Numbered from the stretch's first letter, positions 1-7,855 are shown. The stretch: DNA of 16,536 nucleotides from DASQEH01 sp035633755 (GCA_035633755.1 DASQEH010000170.1:1-16536); one strand, 5' to 3'. Notes: a model not told the origin generated them from the sequence alone. Made by a program: numbers and translations.

Positions 1-1863
1 CCCGAGACGATGAGGCGACTCGGGTACGAGACGGTCGACTGGCTGGTCGAGCGCGCGACCCACCGCAACGACGAGCCGGTCATCCGACAGGCGTCACCGG
101 CCGAGATGGCGGAGCGCGTGCCCGCGCAGGTCCCCGTCGAAGGCCGAGACCTCACCGCCATCCTGGACCACCTCGGGACTGACGTGCTGCCGTTCCGCAG
201 CCGCATCGACCATCCTCGCTATCTCGGCTACGTGCCCGGCGAAGGCACCTGGCCCGGCGTTCTCGGCGACCTGATCGCCAGCGCCTACAACATTGACGTA
301 GGGAACTGGATGGAGTCCGCGGGGCCGAGCCAGCTGGAGCTCGTGGTGCTGCAATGGTTCGCCGAGTGGATCGGGTATCCATCCACCGCGCGAGGCGTGC
401 TCGTCTCGGGTGGTTCGGCCGCCAACCTGACCGCGCTGGCCTGCGCGCGCGAAGCGCTGGTGGGTGCCATGAGCGACGACCTGGTGGTGTACGTCTCAGA
501 TCAGGGACACTCGTCGCTCGCGCGGGCTGCGCGGATCCTCGGTTTCGGCCCTCACCAGGTGCGAGTGCTGCCCGTGGATGACTCCTACCGCATGCGGGTG
601 GACTCCGTCCGCTCCGCGATCAATGCCGACATCCAGGCTGGCCGTCGCCCGCTCGCCGTGATGGCGGTGGCGGGAGCGACCAATACCGGGGCCGTGGACG
701 ACCTCACGAGCTTGGCCGCCCTCTGTCGCCACCAGGGTGTCTGGCTCCACGTGGACGGCGCCTACGGCGGCTTCGCCGCCATCACCGAGCGTGGGAGCGC
801 CCGCCTGACGGGTATCGAGCTCGCGGACTCCGTCACCCTTGACCCGCACAAGTGGCTCTACCAGCCGTTCGAGTGCGGCGCCCTCCTGGTACGCGAGGGT
901 GACTGGCTGCCCGGAGCGTTCGAGATACATCCCGACTATCTGCAGGACTCGATCGTCGTGGACCACGAGACCAACTTCGCCGACCACGGGCTCCAGCTCA
1001 CCCGCATGAGCAGGGCTCTCAAGGTCTGGACGTCGTTGCAGTACTTCGGGCTGCGCGCGTTCACCCAAGCCGTCGACCAGTCGCTTGACCTGGCCGAGCA
1101 TGCGCAGCGTTACGTCGAGGCATCGAGCGAGCTGGAACTCATGTCGCCCGCCTCCCTCGGCATCGTCTGCTTCCGACGCCATCCTGAGGGAGTGGACGAC
1201 GAGGCTACCCTCGAGAGTCTCAACGCCTCCCTTATCGCGGGGCTCGCCGACAGTGGTGTCGGGTTGGTTTCGTCGACGCGCTTGTTGGGCCGGTACGCCA
1301 TTCGTGCCTGCCCACTCAACCACAGCACCAGGCAGTCCGACCTCGACCAGGTGTTGCGCGCGCTCGAGACCGCACCCTTGGCTGACGTGTCCCCGAACGC
1401 ACGCCGCAACCCACGCAGCGCCGCGGTCGCGGACGGATGGCCGCTGGTGGCGCGCGCGAACATCGAGGAGCTCCGGTCCCTGCCGTTCCTGGCCGGCACC
1501 GAAGACCGGTGGCTCGCCTGGGTCGGTGCGGTGGCGCGACGGCGCCACGTCAATGCGGGCGACGTCATCGTGCGGCAGTGGGACATTGACCGGGACTTCT
1601 ACGTGCTCATCGACGGGGAAGCCGACGTCTCCAGCGAGAACCGCCACCTCACCACCCTGCACGCGGGCGACTTCTTCGGTGAGCTCGCTGCCCTGGACTG
1701 GGGCGCCAGCTTCGGCTATCCCCGGCTCGCCACCGTGCGGGCACGAACACCGTTGAGCCTGTTGGTGCTGACCGATACCGAGCTCACCGAGCTCATGGTG
1801 GCGGTACCCGACGTCGGTGCCCACATCCGGGCTGTCGCCGGTCAACGCGCCAGCCGGGTGTGA
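1..1863 (+). CDS. PLP-dependent group II amino-acid decarboxylase fused to a C-terminal cyclic-nucleotide-binding domain (5' partial)
   Basis: Residues are numbered from the ATG at base 10, but the frame is open to base 1 and the usual family N-terminus is incomplete, so the true start probably lies upstream. Residues about 1-455 match the aromatic/glutamate decarboxylase family (DDC, fold type I): the HPRYLGYVP segment, the SGGSAAN phosphate-site motif (S133-N139), HVDGAYG with the pyridine-contacting D249, and DPHKW with K281 as Schiff-base lysine. Residues about 490-610 form a CNB domain. Its phosphate-binding cassette reads FFGELAAL (E558), then PRLATV (R572), so both key ligand residues are present, with a loop slightly longer than usual. 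Decarboxylases of this family are normally about 450-500 residues and carry no CNB domain. The inferred role is cytoplasmic decarboxylation of an amino acid (substrate not determinable) under cyclic-nucleotide control. It is followed by an MFS-CNB gene on the same strand. Confidence 0.88.
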   Translation, partial: PETMRRLGYETVDWLVERATHRNDEPVIRQASPAEMAERVPAQVPVEGRDLTAILDHLGTDVLPFRSRIDHPRYLGYVPGEGTWPGVLGDLIASAYNIDVGNWMESAGPSQLELVVLQWFAEWIGYPSTARGVLVSGGSAANLTALACAREALVGAMSDDLVVYVSDQGHSSLARAARILGFGPHQVRVLPVDDSYRMRVDSVRSAINADIQAGRRPLAVMAVAGATNTGAVDDLTSLAALCRHQGVWLHVDGAYGGFAAITERGSARLTGIELADSVTLDPHKWLYQPFECGALLVREGDWLPGAFEIHPDYLQDSIVVDHETNFADHGLQLTRMSRALKVWTSLQYFGLRAFTQAVDQSLDLAEHAQRYVEASSELELMSPASLGIVCFRRHPEGVDDEATLESLNASLIAGLADSGVGLVSSTRLLGRYAIRACPLNHSTRQSDLDQVLRALETAPLADVSPNARRNPRSAAVADGWPLVARANIEELRSLPFLAGTEDRWLAWVGAVARRRHVNAGDVIVRQWDIDRDFYVLIDGEADVSSENRHLTTLHAGDFFGELAALDWGASFGYPRLATVRARTPLSLLVLTDTELTELMVAVPDVGAHIRAVAGQRASRV

Positions 1864-1870
1864 CGATCAA

Positions 1871-1889
1871 GTGTTGCTGGGCGCAACAC
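1871..1889 (+). terminator. Hairpin between the decarboxylase-CNB and MFS-CNB genes
   Basis: GTGTTGC (1871-1877) pairs perfectly with GCAACAC (1883-1889) around a 5-nt loop. It starts 8 nt after the decarboxylase stop codon, where a terminator is expected. There is no T-tract, which is common in high-GC actinobacteria, so it may be a partial terminator, an mRNA-stabilising 3' end or neither. If it terminates, the MFS gene would need its own promoter within 1890-1928. Confidence 0.4.
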
Positions 1890-1928
1890 GCCGCTTCCGC
1901 GTAGTGACCTGGGTCTAGGGTTTCGCTC

Positions 1929-3566
1929 GTGGGGGTGTCACAGGTATTCGGCCGGATCGCACGGAACTCGGCATTGCGGCGCGTCATTCTCGCGTATGCC
2001 GGCTTCACGGTCGCCGAGTACGGCGTCTGGATCGGCATGTTGGTCTACGCCTACGACCAAGGCGGCGCTACGACAGCCGGGCTGGTGGCGATAGCGCAGC
2101 TGGTTCCTGCGGCAATCGTCGCCCCCCTGGTGGCACCCATCGCAGACCGACGGTCCCCCGTGCTTCTCCTGGCGGGTGGCTATGCCGTCCAGGCACTTGG
2201 CGCCGTCATGACGGCGATCGCGATCTTCACTGGGTCGGCACCCGTGTGGGCCTATCTCGGGGCGGTGTTGGCGTCGACGGCTGTGTCTACCACCCGCCCG
2301 GCACAGTCCGCGCTGCTGCCCGCCCTGACGCGCGAGCCGGAGGAGCTGACCGGCGCCAACGTCGTCATCGGCTGGATGGAGAGCCTGGGCATCCTCCTGG
2401 CAGGTGGCGTTGTGGGGGTGCTGCTGACCGTCAGCAACATCGAAACGGTCTTTGCCGTCTGCGCTGCCGTGCTGGCCGTTGCCACGCTCGCTGTTGCACG
2501 GCTGCCAGTCCCCGCCCACCAGAGCGATACCCCGGCGATCAGCGTCCTCGGCCACCTCAAGGCAGGCTTGGCGGAAACGAAGCGGAGCCCTGCGTCTCGC
2601 CTCCTGGTCGCGCTTCTCGTGATCGAGTTCATCGCCGGCGGAGCTCTGGACGTGCTGTTCGTCGTGCTGGCGGTCGACATCCTGCAGGCGGGTGAGGCGT
2701 GGACCGGATACCTCAACATGGCCTATGGATTCGGCGGCCTGGTGCTCGGAGCCCTGGCGGCCTTCTTCGTCGGGCGGCGGCTGGGGCCGGTCATCCTGAC
2801 GACCGCGCTGATGCTGGGTCTCGCTTTGGGCGCCACGGCCATGACGTCAGACTTGGTCGTCGCAGTCGTGCTCCTCGCGGTGGTTGGCGGAAGCCGCGCG
2901 CTGTTCGAGGTTGCGGTGAGAGTGCTGCTCCAGCGCGCGGTGCCCGCTGACCTCGTTGCCCGGATCTTCGGCCTCGCCGAGGGCCTCAGCACGGCGGGCC
3001 TCGCCGTGGGCGCGTTGCTTGCTCCCATTCTCGTCGCCGTCGGTGGGGGGCGACTGGCGCTGCTCTGTGCGGCGGTGCTGCTCCCCCTAGCGGTCCTTGC
3101 CCGTGCCGGCCTGCTCTGGCGACTGGACCAGCATGCCCGCGTACCGATCGTCGAGATCTCCCTACTGCGGTCTCTGCCGCTGTTCCGCATGCTGCCGAGC
3201 CAGTCGATCGAGGGCCTGGCGGCGGCGCTGGAACGTCAGACGTACCAGGCCGGGGAGGTGATCGTTCGGGAAGGCGACGAGGGCGACCTCTACTACGCGA
3301 TCGCCGACGGCCACGTACAGGTTCAGCGCAATGCCCGTCCCCTCTGTGACCTCGGCCGCGGTGAAGGCTTCGGGGAGATCGCCCTCCTCGGGGCCGGTCT
3401 CAGAACAGCGACGGCCACGGCCACAGCCCCGACGACCGTGTACGCACTCGAGCGCGACGCGTTTCTCACTGCCGTCAACGGACATGTCCCAACCCAACGG
3501 TCGGTCGCCGCGGTCGTCACCGAGCTGCGGACCCGAGACGAGCTGCGCGACGGACGACCGTCATAG
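1929..3566 (+). CDS. MFS transporter fused to a C-terminal cyclic-nucleotide-binding domain
   Basis: The GTG start at 1929 has a weak AGGG 8 nt upstream; GTG at 1935 is an in-frame alternative. Residues about 10-415 are rich in hydrophobic helices and look like a complete 12-helix major facilitator of the exporter-like MFS_3 type, with a basic loop after helix 2 (IADRRSP) and a long central cytoplasmic loop near residues 190-220. After the last helix the chain continues into a cytoplasmic CNB domain, about residues 422-535. The cassette is FGEIALL with E483, then R492-T-A-T, a canonical cyclic-nucleotide site. Ordinary MFS proteins of this type are about 400-430 residues, so the extra 120 are the CNB domain. 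The likely job is efflux or exchange across the inner membrane, gated by a cyclic nucleotide. The cargo is unknown; the upstream decarboxylase suggests its product or substrate. The repeated Thr-Ala after R492 fits the CNB fold and adds no extra residues. Confidence 0.88.
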   Translation: MGVSQVFGRIARNSALRRVILAYAGFTVAEYGVWIGMLVYAYDQGGATTAGLVAIAQLVPAAIVAPLVAPIADRRSPVLLLAGGYAVQALGAVMTAIAIFTGSAPVWAYLGAVLASTAVSTTRPAQSALLPALTREPEELTGANVVIGWMESLGILLAGGVVGVLLTVSNIETVFAVCAAVLAVATLAVARLPVPAHQSDTPAISVLGHLKAGLAETKRSPASRLLVALLVIEFIAGGALDVLFVVLAVDILQAGEAWTGYLNMAYGFGGLVLGALAAFFVGRRLGPVILTTALMLGLALGATAMTSDLVVAVVLLAVVGGSRALFEVAVRVLLQRAVPADLVARIFGLAEGLSTAGLAVGALLAPILVAVGGGRLALLCAAVLLPLAVLARAGLLWRLDQHARVPIVEISLLRSLPLFRMLPSQSIEGLAAALERQTYQAGEVIVREGDEGDLYYAIADGHVQVQRNARPLCDLGRGEGFGEIALLGAGLRTATATATAPTTVYALERDAFLTAVNGHVPTQRSVAAVVTELRTRDELRDGRPS

Positions 3567-3618
3567 ACGAGGCTCAAGGATCACCGCTAAGGTGGCGCAC
3601 CACAGATGAGGAGGTCTG

Positions 3619-4050
3619 ATGGCGGAGCCCGGCGGCACAAGTCTCGAGGAGGTCGACCTCTTCTCGGGTTTCTCCAAGCGAGCACTTCAGCGGCTGCGCA
3701 AGCACGGCAAAGAGGTGGAGCACCACCCCGGGCACGAGGTGTCGATCGAAGGGGGATACCCCTACGCGTTCCACCTGATCCTGCAAGGCAGCGCGTCGGT
3801 GACCGTTCGGGGGCAGAGCCGCCCCGAGCTGGGCCCTGGCGACTACTTCGGTGAGATCTCGTTGATCGACGGGAAGCCGCGCTCGGCGACCGTGAAGGCC
3901 GGAAAGAACGGGATGCGCGCCTTCGCCTTGTCCACGTTCGAGTTCAATGCGCTTCTCGACGCCCACCCCGAGGTCGCTCGCGTCCTGCTCCTCAACCTCT
4001 GCGCGCGAATCAGGAGCATCGAGGCAGGTGCGGCCAGCGCTAGCCACTAG
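3619..4050 (+). CDS. Stand-alone cyclic-nucleotide-binding domain protein
   Basis: The 143-residue protein starts at ATG 3619 behind a strong GAGGAGG (3608-3614, spacing 4). Almost the whole chain is one CNB domain: LFSGFSKRALQRL helix, beta-roll, then the cassette YFGEISLIDGKPRSATV with E79 and R88, the pair that contacts the ribose and phosphate of cAMP or cGMP. The chain ends soon after the C-terminal helix (LLLNLCARIRSIE), so there is no helix-turn-helix as in Crp/Fnr regulators and no enzyme domain. It could be a small effector that binds a partner, a buffer for the nucleotide, or a subunit of one of the fusion proteins. It sits 52 bp after the MFS-CNB gene and 9 bp before the cyclase gene, so co-transcription is very likely. 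No signal peptide or membrane helix is visible. Confidence 0.88.
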   Translation: MAEPGGTSLEEVDLFSGFSKRALQRLRKHGKEVEHHPGHEVSIEGGYPYAFHLILQGSASVTVRGQSRPELGPGDYFGEISLIDGKPRSATVKAGKNGMRAFALSTFEFNALLDAHPEVARVLLLNLCARIRSIEAGAASASH

Positions 4051-4059
4051 CTGGCTGCG

Positions 4060-6687
4060 GTGACCACGGACTCGCTTCCCTCGGGGACCGTCACGCTGCT
4101 TTTCAGCGACATCGAGGGGTCGACCCAGCTCCTGAGCCGGCTGGGTGAGCGCTACGGCGAGGCGCTGTCGGCGCAGCGGAGCTTTCTGCGGTCGGAGTTC
4201 GGCCGCTGGGGTGGAACTGAAATGGGGACGGAGGGCGACAGCTTCTTCGTCGTCTTTCCTTCCGCCACAGACGCCGCCCAGGCCGCCCTGGCGGCCCAGC
4301 GGCGCCTGCACGCACACGACTGGCCAGAAGGCGTCCCTGTACGAGTCCGGATGGGGCTGCATACCGGGGAGCCACTCCGCCATGAAGACGGGTACATCGG
4401 AATGGACGTCCACCGGGCTGCGCGCATCGCCGGGACCGCTCACGGCGGCCAGGTGGTGCTGTCGGCCACCACTGCCGAGCTTGTCGCCGGACACCTCGCC
4501 GAGGTCGACGTTCAGGAGCTCGGCTGGCATCGGCTGAAGGACATTCCGGAGCCGCAACACCTCACGCAGCTCGTGGCGCCAGGGCTGCCGCATGACTTTC
4601 CTCCCCTGAAGAGCCTCGGGACGACGACTAATCTGCCAGTGACGACGACCCCCATCGTCGGGCGTGCCGGAGAGCTCGCGGAGCTGGCGGCACTTGTGGC
4701 CGACCCCCAGGTCCGACTGGTGACGCTGACCGGCCCCGGCGGGTCAGGCAAGACCCGGCTGGCAGTGGCAGTCGCTCAGCTCGTGGAGGCGTTGCGCCCC
4801 GACGGCGTGTACTTCGTCGCGCTGTCGGCGGTCACCACCGCCGAGGTGATGTGGAGCACGGTCGGGGAGGTGCTGGGAATGCCGGGCGAGGGACGGGCTC
4901 CTCCGACATTCTTCGAGCACATTGCCGAGCGCGAGATGCTGTTGATCCTGGACAACCTCGAGCAAGTCACGGATGCGCCGCTCGTGGTCAGCGGGCTGCT
5001 GGCCCACGCGCCGGGACTGGCCGTCCTGGCGACCTCGCGCCGGCCGCTCCACGTCGCAGGCGAGTACGAGCACCCCGTGCCCCCTCTCGAGGTCCCCTCG
5101 CTGGTCAATGTCGACGCCGACGTCGCATCCTGGGGTGCGGTTGCCCTCTTTGTCCAACGGGCTCGGATGGTTCGGCCCCACTTCGAACTCAGCGACGACA
5201 ACGCGGCCGACGTCGTGGAGATCTGTGCACGACTCGACGGTATGCCGTTGGCACTCGAGCTGGCGGCGGCGCGGACCAAGCTGCTGTCCCCGCACGCGCT
5301 CCTCGGCCGGCTCGACAAGAGTCTCGAGCTCAGCGGCGCGGAAGTCGAACGGCCCGACCGCCAACGGACGTTACGCAATACCATCGCCTGGAGTTACGAC
5401 CTCCTCACCGAGGAGCAGCAGGCCTTCTTCCGCCAACTCGGCGTGTTCGCGGGCGGCTGCGACCTCGACGCAATGGCTGCGGTGGTCGCCGGCGACATGG
5501 ACCCCTTCGACGAGGTAGCCGAGCTGGTCGATGTCAGCCTCGTGACCGTGCGCGACGGGGTCGCTGGCGAGCCTCGCGTCACCATGTTGCAGACCATTCG
5601 AGCGTTCGCCCGTGAGCGCCTGCACGCTGCAGGTGAGTGGGACTCCTCCTCGCGGCGACATGCGCAGCACTACCTCGCCGTCGCCGAGGAGTTCAGCCTG
5701 CAACTGCGGGGCCCGCAGTTCATGGTGGCCCGAGACAGGTTGGAGCTGGAGCTGGACAATTTCCGAGCGGGCTTGGAGTGGTGTCTGCGACTGGTGCCGG
5801 ACGGAACTCAGGGCGGCGAAGACGACGCCGTGACCGGGCTGAAGATGTGCGAGGTGCTCAGCTGGTTCTGGTACACGTCGGGATATGCCACCGAGGGCAG
5901 ACAGTGGCTCGAACGTGCCGTCGAGCGTGCAGCGGACCGCGAGACTCCAGAACTGACTGGCGCCCTCCATGGCCTCGGTGTCCTGCTCGAACAACAGGGT
6001 GAGGCCGAGCAGGCCAAACGTATCTTCGAGCGTTGCTTGGAATTCTGGCGCCGTGCCGGAGACATCAGGAACACGGCCTTAGAGCTCAACAGCCTGGCCA
6101 TCACGCACCGCTCGCTGGGGGATGTCGACACCGCTCGCCTCCTCTCGCTCGAGGGGATGAAGCTGGCCCGAGATATTGGCGCGGACAGCAGGCTTGCCAC
6201 TGCGCTGTCGACTCTCAGCATGCTCGAACTGGACTCAGGCGAACCGAACCGGGCCATTGCGCTGCTGGAAGAGGCGCTTGTCATCGATCGCAGGCTGGGC
6301 AACTCCTGGGGCACGACCGTCGACCAGGTCAACCTCGTGGCAGCGCGCACCCAGGCGGGTCAGCTCGAGCTGGCGCTGAAGGAGTTGCGCGGGTTCATTG
6401 ATGTCGCCGTCTCGTTGAACGACGTGGATCTTACGATCGCCATCATCGAGCTGATGGCCGCGTTGTGGGCAGAGTTGGGCGATGCCCGGCGGGCAGCCCG
6501 ATTGTCGGGTACTGCCGAGGCGATGCGCGAGCAGGCTAACCTGCCTCGTCCTGCTGTTGAAGAAGTACTGCTCGCCTCCTCGCTGGCTAAAGTGAGACCG
6601 CTGCTCGACGCGGAGGGCTGGACGAGCCACGTGGACGACGGTCGAGCGCTGAGCGCCGAGGCTGCGATCGCTGAGGGCATTGCCTAG
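4060..6687 (+). CDS. Class III nucleotide cyclase domain - NB-ARC-like ATPase - TPR protein
   Basis: The GTG start at 4060 lies 9 nt after the previous stop with no clear ribosome site, which suggests translational coupling. The cyclase domain, about residues 8-175, has both metal aspartates (D17 in LFSDIEGST, D60 in EGDSFFVVF) and the transition-state Arg (R122). The transition-state Asn is replaced by H118. By hand alignment, the two purine-specifying positions (usually Lys and Asp) are G56 and G111, so activity and product are uncertain. Residues about 200-475 form a STAND/NB-ARC-type ATPase: Walker A GPGGSGKT (225-232), Walker B LLILD (294-298), TSRR sensor, GMPLALELAAAR (394-405), then a winged-helix-like region. 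TPR-like helical repeats cover about 630-800. No LuxR or SARP DNA-binding domain is present, so it is not an obvious transcription factor. In this family, the TPRs usually sense a partner or ligand and the ATPase acts as a switch. Confidence 0.9.
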   Translation: MTTDSLPSGTVTLLFSDIEGSTQLLSRLGERYGEALSAQRSFLRSEFGRWGGTEMGTEGDSFFVVFPSATDAAQAALAAQRRLHAHDWPEGVPVRVRMGLHTGEPLRHEDGYIGMDVHRAARIAGTAHGGQVVLSATTAELVAGHLAEVDVQELGWHRLKDIPEPQHLTQLVAPGLPHDFPPLKSLGTTTNLPVTTTPIVGRAGELAELAALVADPQVRLVTLTGPGGSGKTRLAVAVAQLVEALRPDGVYFVALSAVTTAEVMWSTVGEVLGMPGEGRAPPTFFEHIAEREMLLILDNLEQVTDAPLVVSGLLAHAPGLAVLATSRRPLHVAGEYEHPVPPLEVPSLVNVDADVASWGAVALFVQRARMVRPHFELSDDNAADVVEICARLDGMPLALELAAARTKLLSPHALLGRLDKSLELSGAEVERPDRQRTLRNTIAWSYDLLTEEQQAFFRQLGVFAGGCDLDAMAAVVAGDMDPFDEVAELVDVSLVTVRDGVAGEPRVTMLQTIRAFARERLHAAGEWDSSSRRHAQHYLAVAEEFSLQLRGPQFMVARDRLELELDNFRAGLEWCLRLVPDGTQGGEDDAVTGLKMCEVLSWFWYTSGYATEGRQWLERAVERAADRETPELTGALHGLGVLLEQQGEAEQAKRIFERCLEFWRRAGDIRNTALELNSLAITHRSLGDVDTARLLSLEGMKLARDIGADSRLATALSTLSMLELDSGEPNRAIALLEEALVIDRRLGNSWGTTVDQVNLVAARTQAGQLELALKELRGFIDVAVSLNDVDLTIAIIELMAALWAELGDARRAARLSGTAEAMREQANLPRPAVEEVLLASSLAKVRPLLDAEGWTSHVDDGRALSAEAAIAEGIA

Positions 6688-7148
6688 GCCTCGATCCTGC
6701 CCAGCACCTTGTCGGTGATGGCGCCCAGCGTCTGCAGCTCCTCGTCGGTGAGGTCGTCGAACACCAGGCGTCGAACCATGCAGGCGTGGCTCGGCGCCGC
6801 TTCTTCGATGGCGGCGCGACCCTTCGTCGTGATGGCTGCGAAAGCGCCCCTCCCGTCCTGAGTGCACTCCTCGCGTCGGACGAGCCCACGGCCCTCCATT
6901 CGCGTGATGTGGTGAGAGAGCCGACTGCGTTCCCAGTTCAGGGCGCCTGCGAGCTCAGCGATTCGGACCCTCCCGTCGGGGACGTCCGTCAGCTGGACGA
7001 GGACGCCGAAGTCCTGCAGGGACAGGTCGGACTCGCTCTGCATGCCGCGGCTGAGCGCCGATGTCAGGCGGCTGTTCATCAACAGCCAGCGCCGCCAGAC
7101 CTGCTGCTGCGCTTGGCTTAACCAGGGCTCGTCGGAGTTCATGCTCAC
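6684..7148 (-). CDS. MarR-family transcriptional regulator
   Basis: The protein has 154 residues from the ATG at 7148. An in-frame ATG at 7142 has a better-placed AGGA and may be the real start. The MarR winged helix is clear: dimerisation helix near residues 10-35, helix-turn-helix with RIAELAGALNWERSRLSHHITRMEGRGLV (about 62-90, recognition helix about 73-86), wing with an acidic/basic tip and ITTKGRAAI, then the C-terminal dimer helix. Cysteines at 95 and 123 could be redox-sensitive, but this is not shown. It is divergent from yceI across a 100-bp spacer, the standard arrangement for a MarR repressor and its target. Its stop and the stop of the cyclase gene share the palindrome CTAG at 6684-6687, so the two genes converge and overlap by 4 bp. 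Confidence 0.93.
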   Translation of the reverse strand: MSMNSDEPWLSQAQQQVWRRWLLMNSRLTSALSRGMQSESDLSLQDFGVLVQLTDVPDGRVRIAELAGALNWERSRLSHHITRMEGRGLVRREECTQDGRGAFAAITTKGRAAIEEAAPSHACMVRRLVFDDLTDEELQTLGAITDKVLGRIEA

Positions 7149-7248
7149 ATCCTACGGGAATAGTTGACACATCACCTACGTTGCGGCACCATGTAAGTGA
7201 TACGTCACCAATCGGGGACATCACCACCCAACCACAGGAGACACCTCT
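7149..7248. promoter_or_regulatory. Divergent control region between the MarR gene and yceI, with two TGA-N4-TCA inverted repeats
   Basis: This spacer must hold the promoters of both genes. A TTGACA box is at 7164-7169, but I find no good -10 at normal spacing. Two short inverted repeats of the form TGA-N4-TCA lie at 7165-7174 (TGACACATCA) and 7198-7207, 33 bp apart. The second extends to GTGATACGTCAC (7197-7208), flanked as AGTGA-N4-TCACC. MarR dimers bind short imperfect palindromes, so either is a fair operator candidate. AGTGA(n)TCACC is also the published consensus for BldD of Streptomyces. A clear AGGAG precedes the yceI start. Confidence 0.45.
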
Positions 7249-7815
7249 ATGACCACCATTGCTGTACCGGCGACGCTGTCAGATATTTCGGGCACCTACA
7301 CCATCGACCCCGCCCACTCCCGTATCGGGTTCGTGGCGAGGCACGCGATGATCACGAAGGTTCGTGGCAACTTCAACGAGTTCGAGGGGACAGCCGTCCT
7401 GGACGGCGTCGACCCGAGCCAGTCCCACGCCACCTTGGCGATCAAGGCTGCGAGCATCGACACGCGGCAGCCGCAGCGCGACGAGCACTTGCGCAGCAAC
7501 GACTTCCTCGCCATGGATGAGTACCCGGAGATCACCTTTACGTCGACCGAGGTACGCCCGACCGGACCGGACAGCGCCGACGTCGTGGGCGACCTCACCA
7601 TCAGGGGCGTGACGAACTCCGTCACCATCCCGTTCCAGTTCGAGGGCGCGGCAACCGACCCCTTCGGCAACCTGCGCGTCGGCTTCGAGGGCGCGACCAG
7701 CATCAACCGCAAGGACTACGGCATCACGTGGAACGCGGCGCTGGAGACCGGCGGCGTGCTCGTGAGCGACAAGGTTGTCCTCGAGTTCGAGATCTCGGCG
7801 GTCAAGAACGTCTGA
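7249..7815 (+). CDS. YceI family lipid-binding-like protein
   Basis: The 188-residue protein starts at ATG 7249 behind AGGAG. It carries the YceI beta-barrel (lipocalin-like, polyisoprenoid-binding fold): GTYTIDPAHSRIGFVARHAMITKVRGNF at the N-terminus, the DEHLRSNDFLAMDEYPEITFTS block, LTIRGVTNSVTIPF, and SINRKDYGITWN near the end. There is no signal peptide, so this copy should be cytoplasmic, as in many actinobacterial YceI proteins and unlike periplasmic E. coli YceI. Members bind isoprenoid or other amphipathic molecules, and some respond to stress or pH; the ligand here cannot be read from sequence. Divergence from a MarR gene suggests repression by that regulator, possibly relieved by a small hydrophobic or phenolic compound. 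The pirin gene follows 109 bp downstream. Confidence 0.95.
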   Translation: MTTIAVPATLSDISGTYTIDPAHSRIGFVARHAMITKVRGNFNEFEGTAVLDGVDPSQSHATLAIKAASIDTRQPQRDEHLRSNDFLAMDEYPEITFTSTEVRPTGPDSADVVGDLTIRGVTNSVTIPFQFEGAATDPFGNLRVGFEGATSINRKDYGITWNAALETGGVLVSDKVVLEFEISAVKNV

Positions 7816-7855
7816 CGCCGAAAGGAATGCAGGACGGGTCGAAGCGCTCATTGCG

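Noticed and set aside
496..1845. 449-residue open frame on the - strand
   Set aside because: It is fully antisense to the decarboxylase gene, has no recognisable domain and reflects the high-GC codon pattern of the + strand gene.
3405..3440. Thr-Ala repeat after the CNB arginine of the MFS fusion as a repeat expansion
   Set aside because: Aligned by hand to the CNB consensus, the segment has the normal number of residues, so it is biased composition rather than an expansion.
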